From Clavelina lepadiformis (lineage: Eukaryota; Chordata; Ascidiacea; Aplousobranchia; Clavelinidae), in NCBI RefSeq assembly GCF_947623445.1, contig NC_135243.1, positions 20,034,479 to 20,098,478 on the forward strand: 64,000 nt of DNA. The letters are read 5' to 3'. Position 1 is the stretch's first letter, and each line of letters begins with the position of its first letter. Made by a program: the position numbers and the translations under genes. Below, one piece after another: positions 45,995 through 58,235 of the stretch. The notes below the pieces were generated by a model. It had not been told where the DNA came from and searched no databases. It was given only the letters and a program-made list of their open reading frames with translations.

Positions 45995-48135
45995 CATTCA
46001 GTGCTAGCGTGGAATTTCAGTGGTGTATTAGACTGCCTTTCACTGGCATCGTTGTTGGGATAAGATGTTCGATGTGTCGAAGAAACCGGAGCCAAAATAA
46101 GAACAAGGTAGATACTGCCAACTACAAGCGAGATAAATTCCATTTCTTGCTGGGCTTGAGGTCTGGGAACTTTCACAACTCAATGATCGCAATCAGGCGG
46201 ATGAGAGAACAGTTTTGCTTAACACTGTCAACTGTGACCGTGATGGAAATTGGACAGACCGGTCGCCTTCAAAATAGTACAAGGTCAACACAAATAACCC
46301 TGGGGCTATTTGTCTAAGATGATTTTTTGACAAAAAATGGACAAGAAATAAATACCGTCTATAAACGGTGACCGTCTTTAATACCGGCAAGGCAGACTTC
46401 AACTTTATACTTCAAACAGCTTGACATACTGTCATTCCATGTCACATTTAAGATAAAGCACTCTTGAAAGAGGTTTTGGATCACTTGCTATGTCGCTTGA
46501 ACAGCTCTAAATCCATTTGATGTGGGTATAAACGACCACCCTTCTTTACGGTCAACTCGCATTAAATTTGTAAAGATTATCAAGATACCAGTTAAAGTTA
46601 TATTAAGAATATTTAAATACATGGGAAATAAAGGTAATCTACTTTAAAAATCTTTTTAACACTAGTAAATTTCAGCTGTAGTTCAGTTTATATAAAACAA
46701 GTAACATTTATTTGAAAATGTTTGCTTAATAAAAGTTTTAGACGATGTATACATATATTGTATACAAATTTTACAATCCTGGTGATTTTAATCAATCCTT
46801 GCCCGATTCTAAAACCTGTCTACAATAATTGATTACATCGACAAGCCGTTAAGCAGGAGAAACCTCACAGACAAACGGACCGAAAAACTCTGTCAAAACT
46901 CCGCTCTGCCGACTAGCAATGTGCGTCGTCTCGATATATTGCTTCGGCCTGTCTGCTAGGTAGACGAGTGGCTAGGGCGCTGGGAACGGTAATAACGGCA
47001 ATAACGGTCTTCGATACCCGGTGGCGCGACTGTTGTAAATTGTAATTGCCCTTAACCAAAGTATTAACGATGTTTGCTCCTGTTCAATGGCGTTGTTGAA
47101 CAGTCTCACATTCGGCAAAAAATGTATTTTTCAACCGGAACTTGCACAACAACTAGCTTAGTTACCGGGATTGTAGCTGCTAATAAAAGGAACGTAGTAA
47201 TAGGCTTTCCATAGGCCGATGTTATTATCATACTATACATTTTTTTCACGGTGTACCACATAAAGTAGTTGATTTTACTTAGGAGTTACTTTAAGTTACA
47301 AAAACGATTTTCGTGTGATGGTGTAACACTATCTACAGTCTACACTGTACAAAAGGGCAAGATTCCATTCAAAACACTGTACAATGAAAATGCCCAAAAG
47401 CGATTGAACAGACTCATTTCGCTAAACCAAGATTTCCGAGTTTTCTTTAAGTGAATTGGTTTTGTTTGTTAAAGCGTTTTTACGGTTAGCGTTTGCGCAG
47501 ATGTTGTCTTTAAATCAAAATAGATTGTTATGGAGCAATTTATTTCTGGAGAAACAGAAATTCAATAATTCAATAATTCAGAAATTCATAAATTCAATTA
47601 TACATCTCTTAAAATCTGTTAAATTATAGATTTTAATAATTTATCCTTATAAACAATAAACTGGTTTTATTATAGAAAAACACCAGTGCTGAATTAAACA
47701 TCGAAATATGGTTTTGGAAAGTATCAAAAGTAGCAGCACTATAAAATGATAGTGCATGGCTGATTGATATTATGACATTTCAAAGTATATGGTAACAGTA
47801 GTATCGATCCCGGACTGGTATTTTCCAACGGTGAAATCTTTATTTTGTTCAAACATTCCACAAGAAGTTTAAAATTAAGCGTAAAGCGTTTTTCAAACGC
47901 AAAGTGAACGTATACTGTATATGAGACGCGAAACAAAATGATTGCGTTTAAACGCTGACAACGCTCGGAACCAAACGAAAACATACAAACTTACTATGCC
48001 CTTTACAATCAACTCGTACTAAAGAAATTGCGATAACTCAACATGTTAAATACTGTATTTAAATGTAAGAAATATTCATTAAAAATGTGCGTTGTTGGTA
48101 TAATTTTATTGTTTTGACGTTTCAAGCAGTAATTT
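45995..48135. other. Gene-free stretch, unit 2
   Basis: Near-identical to 11660-13784. It contains the unit 2 SINE-like repeat (about 46953-47105) and a small AATTCA repeat expansion at about 47560-47600 that is shorter in unit 1. No gene is seen. Confidence 0.5.
46953..47105 (+). repeat. tRNA-derived SINE-like repeat, unit 2 copy
   Basis: Same A-box-like and B-box-like motifs and the same downstream TTGCCCTTAACC stretch as 12618-12770, with a few substitutions in the tail. Confidence 0.4.
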
Positions 48136-48624
48136 TGTAACCAAGATTTTCCTTGGCCAGGAAACCTCCCGCTCTTACGGCTAGACGATTAGCTGGTTTC
48201 TGTTCTCCTATCTTTTATGAGCACTCCTTTGATAAAAACAAACGTCCTTTCTATATTAATACCAAATGTAGGCTGACCCAACTCTTTTCTAACAAAACAC
48301 AGCGTAACCATTTTATTATCATTAGGGTGTCAGATTGGAAATTACGGGCAGCGTAACATACCTCGGGGGGAAGTTGTGGGTAAAGGCGAAAAACGTGTAG
48401 ACGTGTAGAAAATTTACTAACAAGAAAAGGATTCACAAGTGACATATCGACGACTAATGCTATATAAAAACGCAGTCTCACATTATGACCACAACAATAC
48501 GGGTGAAATACATCTTAATATAAATATAAAAAGACGTCGTGGAATATACATCTAATTATACAACTAAAAACGTATCAATGTGCAGTGCTTCTTAAAACAA
48601 GTGTGTAAAAATAATCCCGTGACA
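48136..48624 (+). mobile_element. Solo LTR
   Basis: Counterpart of 13785-14273 with the ATTT duplication on both sides. It ends 94 bp from the stop codon of the fucosyltransferase on the opposite strand. Confidence 0.65.
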
Positions 48625-48718
48625 ATTTTACATCACTTATACTCTGACAAACACGACAAGTTTTCATTGCAATGTAACTGTATCTTTTTTGACACGATAC
48701 TTTGTTTTTATTTTGTTG

Positions 48719-51700
48719 TTAAGGCATTAGGCATTCACTGGGATTCGAATCCCAAAATTCCTTCTTCAGGGAAGAAATAACTTTTGTATGATTGTTTTCC
48801 AATAGTTTATCACAAAAGTTCTTCAGTGACATTTGCACGTCCAGGTTAGGGTACTTCGTCTTTGTTAATTTGATCAGTTTTTCATCAGTCATGCTTTCAT
48901 CTTCTCTCCAACTGAAAAACTTTCGGTATTCTGCGTCGTTTTTATCCAAGTACAATAAATATTCGACCAAGTCCTTGGGTGATTTAAAATCTTCGACAAA
49001 TATGAAAGAGTCCAAAGGAGCAACTCTAAGAATGTCTTCCTTTTTTGGTCCCCAAACTACTGGGACGGCCCCACTTCTCAAGGCGTTGTCCCAAAACTTT
49101 TCAGTGATGTAGTCAGTGCAATGCAACGCGTTTTCAAAGGACAGATAAAATTTGTAATTTTTTATAGTATCATGAGGATAAGTAAAGTCTTTGGTTCTCG
49201 GTACAGGTCGATCAAAGCATTTTCCGTATCCTGTGAAATTAAGACCGGCTTCTTGCATCTCCTTTGCGTATTTCATTCGCATTCTAGCACCGTGTGTGTA
49301 ATCACATCCGCTAACTATCCAAACCTAAACGATTATACATAAAGCATGATGAAATAGAAGAGTATATTGTATAACAACGTATATATTTTACTGCATTGAT
49401 ACCTATTCATAAATGTAACAAACACCAACGTTTTACGTGAAACAGAAAACGGATTATGCCGCAAGCTCCCTTGCCTTAAATAAAAAGTTTCATAAACAGG
49501 TGATTACTTTCGAAATTGGGAAAATTTTTAAAACAATGATATGGTATTGCACAGAGGAAATTAAACGAAAGTATACAAATGGAACTAAAAGATACGGTTC
49601 ATTAGATCCATCATAGTTGTTAAAATATTTTAATGTTGTCATTACTTTGATGAAGGAAATGCTGTGTTTGCCACAAACGCAACAAAGAATTCTTTTTAGG
49701 TATACATAGCACCTTTAAGGTTAAAATAACTGGTTGTAGCAATAAATATGTTCATGAGCTATACAAAATACGTCCCGACTGAACGCCTCGATCAACAAAT
49801 CACCACTCCTAACAATGTGCACAAGGACAGCCAATAATTTTTATAGGGCATTTATAACTTAATATACAGGCATATTTTCCTGCTTTCAAATTAAACTTTG
49901 TTTCACAAAGGTGGTTTAATGATAATAAAAAGTGATTTTACCGCTAAAAATCATCACAGCACGCAAAAGCTTCTCAAAAACATTTTATACATACATATAT
50001 GCAGTACATCTCATGTACAGTTCGGCTTTATGACATGTAAACACTTGGCAAATACAACGAGAAGCTAATATATTGGGTATAAGCGAAAATGAAGCAAGCA
50101 TATTTAACGTTGCAAAATGTGTGCCGAAAACTTAATCAATGATCATAACACCGGGACAAATATATTAACCATATATATATTTATAGATATATATATATAT
50201 ATATATATAAATATATATACACTATAATGCTTTACATATTGAAAACAAGAAAACAAAAAAAAGTAACACGAAGTTATAGTACTTTCAACAATTTCTTAAA
50301 CAATATTTTTAATTGTATATGTGTTAAACACTTCAAATGCTTACCGCTAAATCAGTTTTTGCCGCGACCAATTCATCGACAACTTTCTTTCCTTTCGCTA
50401 CAGAGTTGATAACGTGACCCCGATATCCGTAATTACGCGCAACGTCCGCATCTCGGCGGTAGGTCCAGGTCCAGTTGAAAAAACCGTCATAGCCTTCTAG
50501 TTTTATTCCGTCATGACGCAAAATGGCAGGACCTTCAGCTGACCACCACACAAACAACTGTTTAGGATTTCTGCAACCAAATAAATGTCCGTCACAAAAA
50601 TGACAAATTTACTAAAGTTTAATAACATTTTTGACGTAGTCAGATTTATTTTGTCAATTTATTAAGGTTTAGATCAATTTCTTTTATAAGTGGCTATAGA
50701 TATGGCCATGTCTTGAATATGGTTTCATCAATACTATAAGTTATAAGTTAAAGCTATATATTCGAAAATCTAACCCTAATTCAAAAATACTTTGATTGGC
50801 TTGCCATCAGGCATATTAACATCAAATGCAACATACAACGCACAAATGGTGAAATTCAGAAATTTATTTCTGCTAACGTTTCCTTAATCCATTCGGGTTG
50901 GCCTCATCCAATCAACGAGTAAGTTATTGTATTTAAACCTTTGCGTATAGTATAGAATTACAATTGTTCACGTAGTAATCGTGTAAACAGGATTTTCCTT
51001 AGCCAAGAAACTTCCCGCTTTACAGCTAGTCAATTAGCTCCTTTTGCTTTACTAACTTTTAATAGCATTTCTTAGAGAAAAAACAACCGTCTTTCTTCTA
51101 AAAAGTCCAAATGTAGACTGCCTTAACCCTAGAACTACTAGAATTTTTTACTTCGAGAATTACCAAAGGGGTCAATTGACCCTTGCGTTTAATATGAAGG
51201 CTTTTTAACGAAATATCACCATTTTTCTCATATATTTTTATAGAAATTAGATTAGACATTGTGACCTTTGTCTTTAATGACATCACACTGTTTTAATTGT
51301 TTCGCTTTGCACACTAACAATATCATTGTGTGAAGTCAATGTTCTCTGGATTTAAATAATTTGCTTAGTTTTTTGAAGTGCTTATCGTGATTTTGAGATA
51401 AATGCAGTGACTTTTTGACGGCGCAAACTTTGCAGAAGACAATGAATTTGTCATTGATAACAAGCAGCAAGAAACTAATCTAGTTGATAGCCTTGTAAAG
51501 TTGCTTGAAGGATACCAGTAATCTTACAGCATTCCTAGCCAACGAGTATCTGAAATTTCATAGTTGAGCGTTAGATAGCGGCCTTTACTGTGTTTTACAG
51601 ACATTCTGTAGCTATTAGTCTCAGACACCGGTTTTTGTTTCAGACTTTAACGCTGTTGCTACTGTTAGGGCAAATGCTAAATTGTAATTTGTAGTGTGCA

Positions 51701-54700
51701 GTTATCTACTATGTCTAGGTTTACAGCAGATAGAAGGTATAATTTCCAAGAAGTTCTTCGAATTCTTCGAGTTGATGAAGACTCAGATGAAGAAGACTTT
51801 GATTAGCCAGAACCAAGCATACGTGAGATTGACAAAGAGTTTGACATAGAGCAAGATGTTGTGCAAGAAGAAAGTAGTTCGGAAAATGATGTCCCTACTT
51901 CGCAAAAAAGAGAGAAGATAGTCAGTAGAGATGGTACCATTTGGGCACCTGAGTTTCCAACACAAAATGACAAGTTTGACAAAATGACAACTGACAAGTT
52001 TGCGGCAATTCGAGATTTGTGGAATGCAGTGATGGACAACTGCCAAAAGTCTTATTTTCCTCATTCACATGTTACAGTTGATGAGCAACTTTTCCCTTGC
52101 AGACCAAGGTAAGGCTACATATACTTGTTGTTGCATACAATTACCATATCTGTACTCTCTGTATCAATTTATATTCGTATCAACATTTAGATGCTCATTC
52201 ATACAGTACATGCCCCAAAAGCCAGCGAAATTTGGTATAAAGTTTTGGATGTTGTGCGATGCTACGACCTACTACGTTTTGAAAGCTTTTCCTTATGTTG
52301 GAAAAGAAGACCGGGAAGGTGGACTTGGGGAGCATGTGGTATTGTCGTTGATGGAAGCTTACAAGAACTGTGGGCTCAATGTAACTACTGACAACTTCTT
52401 TACATCATTGGCTCTTGCTAGGAAGTTACTTGAGAGGAACACTACAATTATTGGCACTATCAGATCCCATCGCCGAGAAATTCCCTCTGATGTTCAGCTT
52501 GGAAAAAATACGCCACTGTACACTTCAAAATTTGTTTTCACACATTCCCAAGAAAATATTATGCTTCTCAGTTATAAGGCGAAGAAGAATAAAGTAGTGT
52601 ATCTACTTTCTTCACTTCACAATGTTATGGAGGTAGATGATAAAGCCAAGAAGAAACCAAGGGCTATTCTAGACTACAACGATAGTAAGGGTGGAGTGGA
52701 TACCGCTGATGAAATGCTCCGCGCTTACTCTACTAAAGCAGCATCACGAAGATGGCCACTTGCTGCATTTTTCAACTTGTTGGACATTGTGACACTGGAT
52801 GCATACGTAATATGCAAAGATGTGCAAATAACAATTAAAAAGAGGAGGGATTTTATTATCGAACTGGCTGAAAAGCTGTGCCTAGCAGAGAAAAACAGAA
52901 GACGTACAGTTCCGCAAGTTTTTCATCTGAAACGCACACGAGAACATGCTGAAGAAGAATTACCACTCAATAAAGAACCAAATGTAAAATATGCCAGTCA
53001 AACAAAACAAGGGTACAATGTTATAACTTTTCAAAGTTTGTTTGTGGAACGTGTAGTACACCTGTGTGTAAAAGTTGTTTCGAAATGTAACTGAACAAAT
53101 GAATATTTTCGGCTTAGGGGTCAATTGACCCCTGTGGTAATTCACCGTTTTTCATTCCAAAACACCTGTTTTGAAAAAAAATTTCGATTGTCGTGTTGAT
53201 GATGTGTCAAATAACCAGAAAGAATAAAAGTAAAAAAGTTTGAGGTTCCTAGCAGAAAACACTTCTTGTTAAAATAAAAAAAAAAATTGCAAAAGGGTCA
53301 ATTGACCCCTGTGGTAGTCCTAGGGTTAACACTCGCCCAGCCGAGCGCAACACCACACAAACACAGATTCCACTGTTGTCACGCAATGAGAAAATAAACG
53401 CGGGACGCTAAATACTAATTAGGCCCTAGGCCCTAGGCGTAGCAATGTAAGACGTCACAAGAGATCGACTAAAAACGTGTGTACATATGAATAGGTAAAA
53501 TACGGCAGCACGTGAGCAAACATAAGAAAACCAGACGAGCGTGCATACGAATGACACAATGCGAATAAAAACAGAAGTTGACCCACACATTTGACTAAAT
53601 TAACCTATAAGAGTGGTGCGAACAAACAGTGTACAATGTGATGGCTCTAAAACGGGTGCATAAAACTAATCCCGTGACAATTGCTTCGATGTAATTCAGC
53701 AAGTTGCGAATTCTATACTTTCGAAAAAATTAAAATACGTTTTCCATTTCCCTAATGAATACAATGCGAACGTGTTAATGAAATGTTGGGAGAACTAAAT
53801 GTCTTTAGTTCACCATTTGTGCCTTGTATTTGATGGGCTAACTATTACTTGTCTTACACCAATGTTGAAGCACCAGGGGTGCTAACTCATATAGCCTAAT
53901 ATTAGGTAAGTTTTGGACGTAAAAGTTTTTTTTTTCTATGATAAAATTGAAACCTTCCATTTTTGATATTATCAAAGCGTTTGAAAAATGAAATTCTAGC
54001 AATTTTAACAAAAGTGGCATGGTTTGCGAGGCCCGGAGATTTTTTCAAAGTCAACTGAGCTGCCTGTTGTCCAGCTGACGTCAGCTAAAATGAAAGAAGC
54101 TTACATATAAATTGAACCGTGTAATTTTTTGTGCTGTACAGTAACTATTAAATATCTTTTTCGGGTCTTTTGGTATTACAGTCGGGTCGGTCGAGTTTTC
54201 AAAAACTATTTACACACTTACTCAATAATATAATCAATAACTCACAAAATGCTAATTATTAAAAGCTGCAAAGAGAGTTATGTGGCTAAAATGCTGTCGA
54301 GAAGTTTCAAAGTAAACCCAGTTTTAACGTATAGATATATTGCAACAGGTTTTGGCATATTTTCGAGGCAAAACGTTGTGTTATAAGTTATACCATGTCG
54401 GATAATATACAACTTTTTTTCTTTTGGTCTTAAATTGTCATATTTGTTAGAAAAAGCGATTAAAAGAAGCGACGCACCATTCTCAGAAGCTTCAGATTGA
54501 AACCACACGTTTATATTCATCAATGTCTCGCATATGACGTCTGTCCCATATGTAATATTAGTCCCACATATGATTGAGTGAGGTGAGTTAAACAGGTTAC
54601 AAAAAAATGAAACCACAACAGACCTAATGATAACGAAGTCAAAATGGCCTAAATCGTTGTTTTTACATTTATCATAAGTAAGGTAAGAAGCTTATGCTAT

Positions 54701-55499
54701 GTACGGAAAAAGCAATGAATTTTATCTAGTTTGTAAACAGTTTATTATTGTAGAACAGGTAGTTTTATTATATACTATTACTTTTTTTACAAGCGTTTAA
54801 AAACTCAATGTTGGCTGGACCTATATGAGGATAGAAAGAAAAGTAGGATAGAAAAAAAAGAAATTTATTAGAACAAAGAAATAAACTCTTCCGTATGATT
54901 TAGGACGGTAGCAAGTAAAATAGAAAGTAAAAAACAATAAATTTACTAGAACAAAAAAATGGATTTAAATTATTTTACGTAGACTAAGTTGTTGGTGCCT
55001 TTTACAGATGTTTATTTCGTTTTCTTTATTTATTTCCATTTGCTTTTTAAATTTTTAAGTCGAGCCAGTCAAGTTCACGTTCTTTGAGATCTACTAAGCT
55101 AAGCAAGAGCTTAGCCACGTATAAGTACCTGTAATATTTCCAAGGCAAGTCTTCTGCACGAATGGTTGTGTAATGAAAAGCGATAGCGTCTGCTTCAACT
55201 ATTCTATTTCGGTCATAGGTTGTGTCGCAAATGCCTATCTTTTGTCCTTCTGGCTCTCCACTGCGTTTATCATGCCAAGGATATCCCCAATATAAAATTA
55301 GAGGAGGTTTTTGCAGGTCGATCTTTTTCGATGTGTGTTTAACTGGAATTGGCGCTGGCTGATATATAGCCTGGGCCTGTTTTGATGAAGCATGTTCATA
55401 GAGTGTAGTAGTCTGTGTTCTATAGACGGACCATAATACAACAGCCAATATCACAAGTACAGAATATATAAAAGCGGTCACAAACGCTTTCCTAATCAT
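48719..55499 (-). CDS. Alpha-1,3-fucosyltransferase (GT10), copy 2
   Basis: Exons in reading order are 55129-55499, 50345-50570 and 48719-49324; 1203 nt, 400 residues. It has the same N-terminal membrane anchor and GT10 motifs as copy 1, with FNWTWTYRRDADV lacking the extra Trp-Thr. About 19 residues differ from copy 1, clustered in the stem and at the C-terminal end of the catalytic domain. Intron 1 (50571-55128) contains a solo LTR which itself contains a piggyBac on the opposite strand. The reading frame is open throughout, so the gene is probably functional if the intron is still spliced. Confidence 0.9.
50160..50225. repeat. TA microsatellite
   Basis: A nearly pure TA dinucleotide tract in intron 2 of fucosyltransferase copy 2. 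Confidence 0.85.
51127..53325 (+). mobile_element. piggyBac-like transposon, copy 2
   Basis: 2,199 bp with TTAA at 51123-51126 and 53326-53329. It is the reverse complement of 41890-44088 with the same length, ends and palindromes. It sits in the solo LTR within intron 1 of the fucosyltransferase, antisense to the gene. The empty site is 16845-16848 in unit 1. Confidence 0.95.
51711..53094 (+). pseudogene. piggyBac transposase, internally deleted (copy 2)
   Basis: ATG 51711, TAG at 51804-51806, intron 52109-52190, main frame to 53094. Same missing segment upstream of VTVDEQL and same out-of-frame C-terminal zinc finger as copy 1. Sharing all defects means both copies were mobilised by a transposase supplied from elsewhere. 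Confidence 0.85.
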
Positions 55500-56959
55500 A
55501 CTCTAAGCGAAAGCTTTGTCTGTAAAAATCTTCATAAGTGAGAAACAGTTAAATCTAAAAAACAAGTTGATAGTTGTCAGTAAGTATGCCGGGAAAGGAT
55601 TTTTCAAACATGTTTTGTAACGAAGCACTTATTGACAAAAAATTTAGCAAACCTGCTGCTACAATTATGATGAAGGTGACGGAATTTATGACGTTTCCAC
55701 GTGAAATGAACACGCTTTGTCTTCTGAATCAGTTATGGTAGTAAAGATGACATAAGTCTTTTGGACATAAAATGACTCCACAATTAGGTTGCAGTGGATG
55801 TTTATCACAAACAAAGGTTACACAAATAATATGCTGTGCTGTACTTACCAGCATGTACTTACCACAGTAGCTTACAACATGTTATCTATAGTGAAGCATT
55901 CGTATCTTTGAGTCAGTTAGCTGTTCGGAACTAGGCCTTAGCGCCGAGTGCCAACTCTAACGATGTTAAGCTGTACCTTAGTATTTATCATGGCCAATAT
56001 AAATACATCAATCGGAAGTTAAGTTATAGGCTTTGTAACACCGGACCTTTTAGTTACGCACTTAGGCACCCTTTAACTATACCTTATTCTTGTTCTTTAA
56101 ACGAAACGTTATATTTATTTACTTGATTCAAATCACTACAAAAACGTTTCTTTTTGAAACATTTTTCAGGTACCGACGTATTTACAGCATAATCTCGGTT
56201 AAGTTCGCACCAGGTTAACTTTTCAGAAATTTTTTTTCAGAAACTTTTCAGAACTTTTCAAAATATCTGGGTACTTTCAGTAAACCAAGCCTGTATGTTA
56301 AAGAAGTAGCTTAGCTAAAATTCACGATTCACAATATAGAATTATTAAACAAAAGCTAATATGTTTCAAACAACATTTGGTTTTTGTCAAAGCCAGAAAA
56401 AATTGAAGTGGTTCATTAACGGATATTAATATTTTACAATATTACAAGACAGAAAAATAGTGATAAATATAATTAAGTAAGTACCAGGGGTTATCAAGGG
56501 TTACTAGCGAGCAGAAAACAAAATAATGGCAGCAATGCGTTTGTAACGATTTGGGAGATTATGAAAGTTAAAGAAAGGAGGTACATAGCGGTAAACTGCA
56601 TGTTGCTAGGCATGACATTATGTTTTGGTCTTAAGTAAATTTTCAAAAACAATGAATACCATTCTCGAATGCCTGTTTGCTTAGCCGAGGATTCAGCTGC
56701 TTAATAAGTAATGCTTCTTGAATTTAACATTTATAATCACTACGAAATTTTCCAATATTTTTGAAATCGAGTGTATTGAAATATTCCCTTTGTTAACTCG
56801 CCTCGATTGATCTTAATTCTTTCTTGTGCTTTGTTTCTGCTTGGGACAAGTGTTTTTTTCTTCTTCGTACACTACACCGTTAGCATTGTGACAAACGAAC
56901 TTATTTTAGCAATGAGGTTGTGTGACTTTGCTTATCTTTGTTCCTGAATTTCCTACAAC
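55500..56959. other. Intergenic, fucosyltransferase copy 2 5' flank
   Basis: Counterpart of 18924-20384. No gene or classified element seen. Confidence 0.5.
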
Positions 56960-57954
56960 CACTTAAAACATCTACAAAGAATAGAAATTTAGTTTTACTT
57001 TTAATAATGTATCTGTCCATGTTTTTATTCAATATGGTGTCTTATCGAGTGGTCATCATGCCTGGCAAAACATCAAACTTCTACTCTGACACCTTCATTT
57101 CTCGTTAATGCTTCGCTGTACCGTTCCTTTTCCACATTATTACATTTATATTAAACTGACTACAAACAAGTTAAACCTATCGGACTCCTAGAGCTGTCGT
57201 TGCAGGAAATCGTATCGCTTCAATAAGAAGCACCCGGAAAGGATGTACTGTAATTAGATAAGGCGCAACAATTAGAATAGTGTCTTTAATGTCTTATTCT
57301 AAACACTACCATCTGTACACATTCAGATCAACACAATCACTGACAACAGTTATATGTTCAATCGTTAAATACATTCAGTTCTACTGCTCAAACTAAACAA
57401 ATACTTCACAGTTATAAAGCGGTTTTAATTGTCGGCAAATATTCGATTTTGGACCTCTTTTGTACGGTATCAAAAGTAGAATCTGTAGGCTCTGGCTCAG
57501 GCTAAAACTAAAAGGTTGATAATATCTTGACAAGTCTGTACTCAAGATAATAATGTGTATAAGTTACAAACTAATGTACAACATGCTTAAGTAGGTAATT
57601 ACTAGAGTATTTAAGGACAATAAACGAAAGAATGATGAAATGATTGATGATAAATGCTACACGTTACAGCCATAAATTAAAGGGTATTTAAAGATTTTGT
57701 TGTTGTTTTAAATTAAAGTGAACAGCATGAATTGCGGCGGGGTCAATATGTATTTACGTACATTTTGAATGATCATTGGGCTGAAATATAAACCTTTAAG
57801 TTAAGAGAGTGATCATTTCACCGAAAGTAGGTTACATAACTCATAGGTACAGATAGGCGGTTATGTTAGGACAGTGGCTTTCAAGCTTTCGTGGTTCGTG
57901 GCTCCCTTATAGTGACCCTCAAAATCCGTGTTCTTCCTGCTCATCAACAGAAAA
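56960..57954 (-). repeat. Detached synthetase 5'-flank copy, unit 2
   Basis: Counterpart of 20385-21378, including the truncated hAT-like MITE end from 57872. It is a direct repeat of about 61590-62440. Confidence 0.65.
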
Positions 57955-58235
57955 TGCAGATTTTTGTTCCTATTTTGGCTCCGGTTTCCTCGACACATCG
58001 AACATCGTATCCCAACAATGATGCCAGTAAAAGGCAGTTTAATAGACCACTGAAATTCCATCCCACTGTAGTTCTATTGCACATTGTGCTGTTGACATTA
58101 CCTTCCCACGCCTCACGGTAAAAATAGGTGTCCATAAGAGGTGTTGGTCTGTTTGGTTTATTCTGAATCTGAATCGTTTGTTCAAAAATGGTCTTCAATA
58201 ACTGTGTAACTACTATACAGTTGCAAAAGCTGATT
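57955..58235 (-). other. Unidentified segment 3' of synthetase 2c
   Basis: Counterpart of 21379-21659 with the same open frame after the synthetase stop. Not recognised. Confidence 0.3.

Larger units (their letters stand above)
50982..53679 (+). mobile_element. Solo LTR interrupted by piggyBac
   Basis: The LTR begins TGTAAACAGG at 50982 and ends GTGACA at 53679, with 51127-53325 being a nested piggyBac. Without the insert and one TTAA it is about 495 bp, close to the other family members. The unit 1 counterpart is 16704-17122. Confidence 0.6.
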
